Of a DNA stretch of 7,163 nt, positions 6,406-7,163 are shown in pieces. How positions within the stretch are numbered: position 1 is the stretch's first letter; each line of letters opens with the position of its first letter. Where the stretch lies: NCBI GenBank assembly GCA_020445005.1, contig JAGRHM010000327.1:1-7163 (forward strand), read 5' to 3'. The stretch comes from Candidatus Competibacteraceae bacterium. GTDB lineage: Bacteria; Pseudomonadota; Gammaproteobacteria; Competibacterales; Competibacteraceae. Both the position numbers and the translations under genes were made by a program. A model generated the notes under the pieces. That model searched no databases. It worked only from the letters and a program-made list of their open reading frames with translations, and had not been told where the DNA came from.

Positions 6406-7163
6406 GTCCAGACCTTCCAAGGCGCCTGACCGCTGGCCCACAAATGCTCCAGATAACCTTTATCTCGCAAATTATCCATCGCCGCCCAAAAACCGTGATG
6501 TTTGAAAATCGCCAATTGTCCTTCCGCTGCAATTCGTTCCAGAGGTTCGCGTTCCCAGGTCGTTTGATCGCCAGCGATATAACTCAGCGCCGCCGCTTCG
6601 ACCACGAAGAACCCCCCGCTGGCCCAGGCCCCGTCGCCCTTAGGCTTTTCGCGAAACGACATCACGCGCTCCTGTTCGATTTCCAGCGCCCCATAGCGCC
6701 CACTCGGTTGCACTCCAGTGACAGTTACCAGTGGACGTTTGCGATAATGAAAAGCGATGAGCGCGGTGATGTCCACATTGGCCACTCCATCGCCGTAAGT
6801 CAGGCAGAACGCCTCATCGTTCAGGTACTCCCGCACCCGGCAAATCCGCCCGCCGGTCAGCGTTTCCAGCCCAGTGTCGACTAGCGTTACCCGCCACGGC
6901 TCGGCGTGGCGGTGATGGACCTCCATGTCATTGCGCGTCATGTCGATGGTCACATCCGACATGTGTAAGAAATAGTTGGCGAAATACTCTTTGATCATGT
7001 AGCCGCGATAGCCGCAGCAGATCACGAAATCATGGATATGATGAGCAGAATAGATTTTCATGATGTGCCAGAGTATCGGCCGTCCGCCGATCTCAATCAT
7101 GGGTTTCGGTCGCAAATGGCTTTCTTCGCTGATGCGGGTGCCGAGGCCCCCGGCAAGAATGAC
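6402..7163 (-). CDS. rfbF: Glucose-1-phosphate cytidylyltransferase (5' end beyond window)
   Basis: The enzyme makes CDP-glucose from CTP and glucose-1-phosphate and is the entry step of CDP-sugar pathways. The 253 visible residues begin at [10 protein letters not shown], so only about three or four residues (the usual MKx start) are missing beyond the right edge; the family has about 257. Visible motifs are GGLGTR (5-10) for nucleotide binding, KPMIEIGG (20-27), the family-specific [18 protein letters not shown] run (48-65), TYGDG (122-126) with the metal-binding aspartate, REKPKGDG (171-178), and the ending APWKVW. These distinguish it from RmlA and GalU. Its stop overlaps the rfbG GTG, indicating translational coupling. 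An apparent TTG start at 7115 is not the real start, because the conserved GGLGTR motif lies upstream of it. Confidence 0.95.
   Translation of the reverse strand, partial: VILAGGLGTRISEESHLRPKPMIEIGGRPILWHIMKIYSAHHIHDFVICCGYRGYMIKEYFANYFLHMSDVTIDMTRNDMEVHHRHAEPWRVTLVDTGLETLTGGRICRVREYLNDEAFCLTYGDGVANVDITALIAFHYRKRPLVTVTGVQPSGRYGALEIEQERVMSFREKPKGDGAWASGGFFVVEAAALSYIAGDQTTWEREPLERIAAEGQLAIFKHHGFWAAMDNLRDKGYLEHLWASGQAPWKVWT
6413..6418 (-). promoter_or_regulatory. Ribosome binding site deciding the rfbG GTG start
   Basis: GGAAGG on the minus strand is 7 bases before the GTG at 6405-6403. It lies inside the end of rfbF and supports the GTGA overlap start. Confidence 0.55.

Noticed and set aside
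6444..6884. Plus-strand open frame of 146 codons
   Set aside because: It lies fully inside rfbF on the other strand and shows no domain-like pattern.

Overview
The window carries a run of genes that all lie on the minus strand and encode nucleotide-sugar and surface-polysaccharide functions. Read in the direction of transcription, from high to low coordinates, the order is: glucose-1-phosphate cytidylyltransferase (rfbF, cut by the right edge), CDP-glucose 4,6-dehydratase (rfbG), a scar of about 500 bases with nuclease/transposase remnants, a small antitoxin gene, a MazF/PemK-like toxin domain fused in frame to the CDP-4-dehydro-6-deoxyglucose 3-dehydratase RfbH, an RmlC-type sugar epimerase, an NAD(P)-dependent sugar epimerase/reductase, an FkbM-type methyltransferase with an N-terminal Rossmann-like domain, and the start of a radical SAM protein (cut by the left edge). 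I found no convincing gene on the plus strand.

RfbF, RfbG and RfbH are the first three dedicated steps to CDP-linked 3,6-dideoxyhexoses: glucose-1-phosphate to CDP-glucose, to CDP-4-keto-6-deoxyglucose, to the C3-deoxygenated intermediate. An RmlC-like epimerase followed by an SDR reductase is the arrangement expected for an L-configured product such as CDP-ascarylose, but the exact sugar cannot be read from sequence alone. The reductase partner of RfbH (E3, AscD/RfbI type) is not in the window. The FkbM and radical SAM genes probably decorate the glycan or act on a further residue of it.

The genes are packed for translational coupling. There is a 4-base GTGA overlap for rfbF/rfbG, a TTGA overlap for rfbH/epimerase, an ATGA overlap for epimerase/SDR, and an 18-base gap between fkbM and the radical SAM gene. 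The exception is the rfbG-rfbH interval. Here a toxin-antitoxin module and pieces of Rpn/DUF4351-type nuclease sit between the two genes. The toxin has lost its stop codon and reads straight into RfbH, replacing roughly the first 10-15 RfbH residues. The iron-sulfur and PMP-site residues of RfbH are all intact, so the chimera looks selected for or very recent rather than decayed.

The source is most likely a Gram-negative bacterium. RfbH resembles the enterobacterial Yersinia/Salmonella type closely, and moderate to high GC with abundant TA and Rpn debris fits an environmental gammaproteobacterium. That taxonomic guess is weak.
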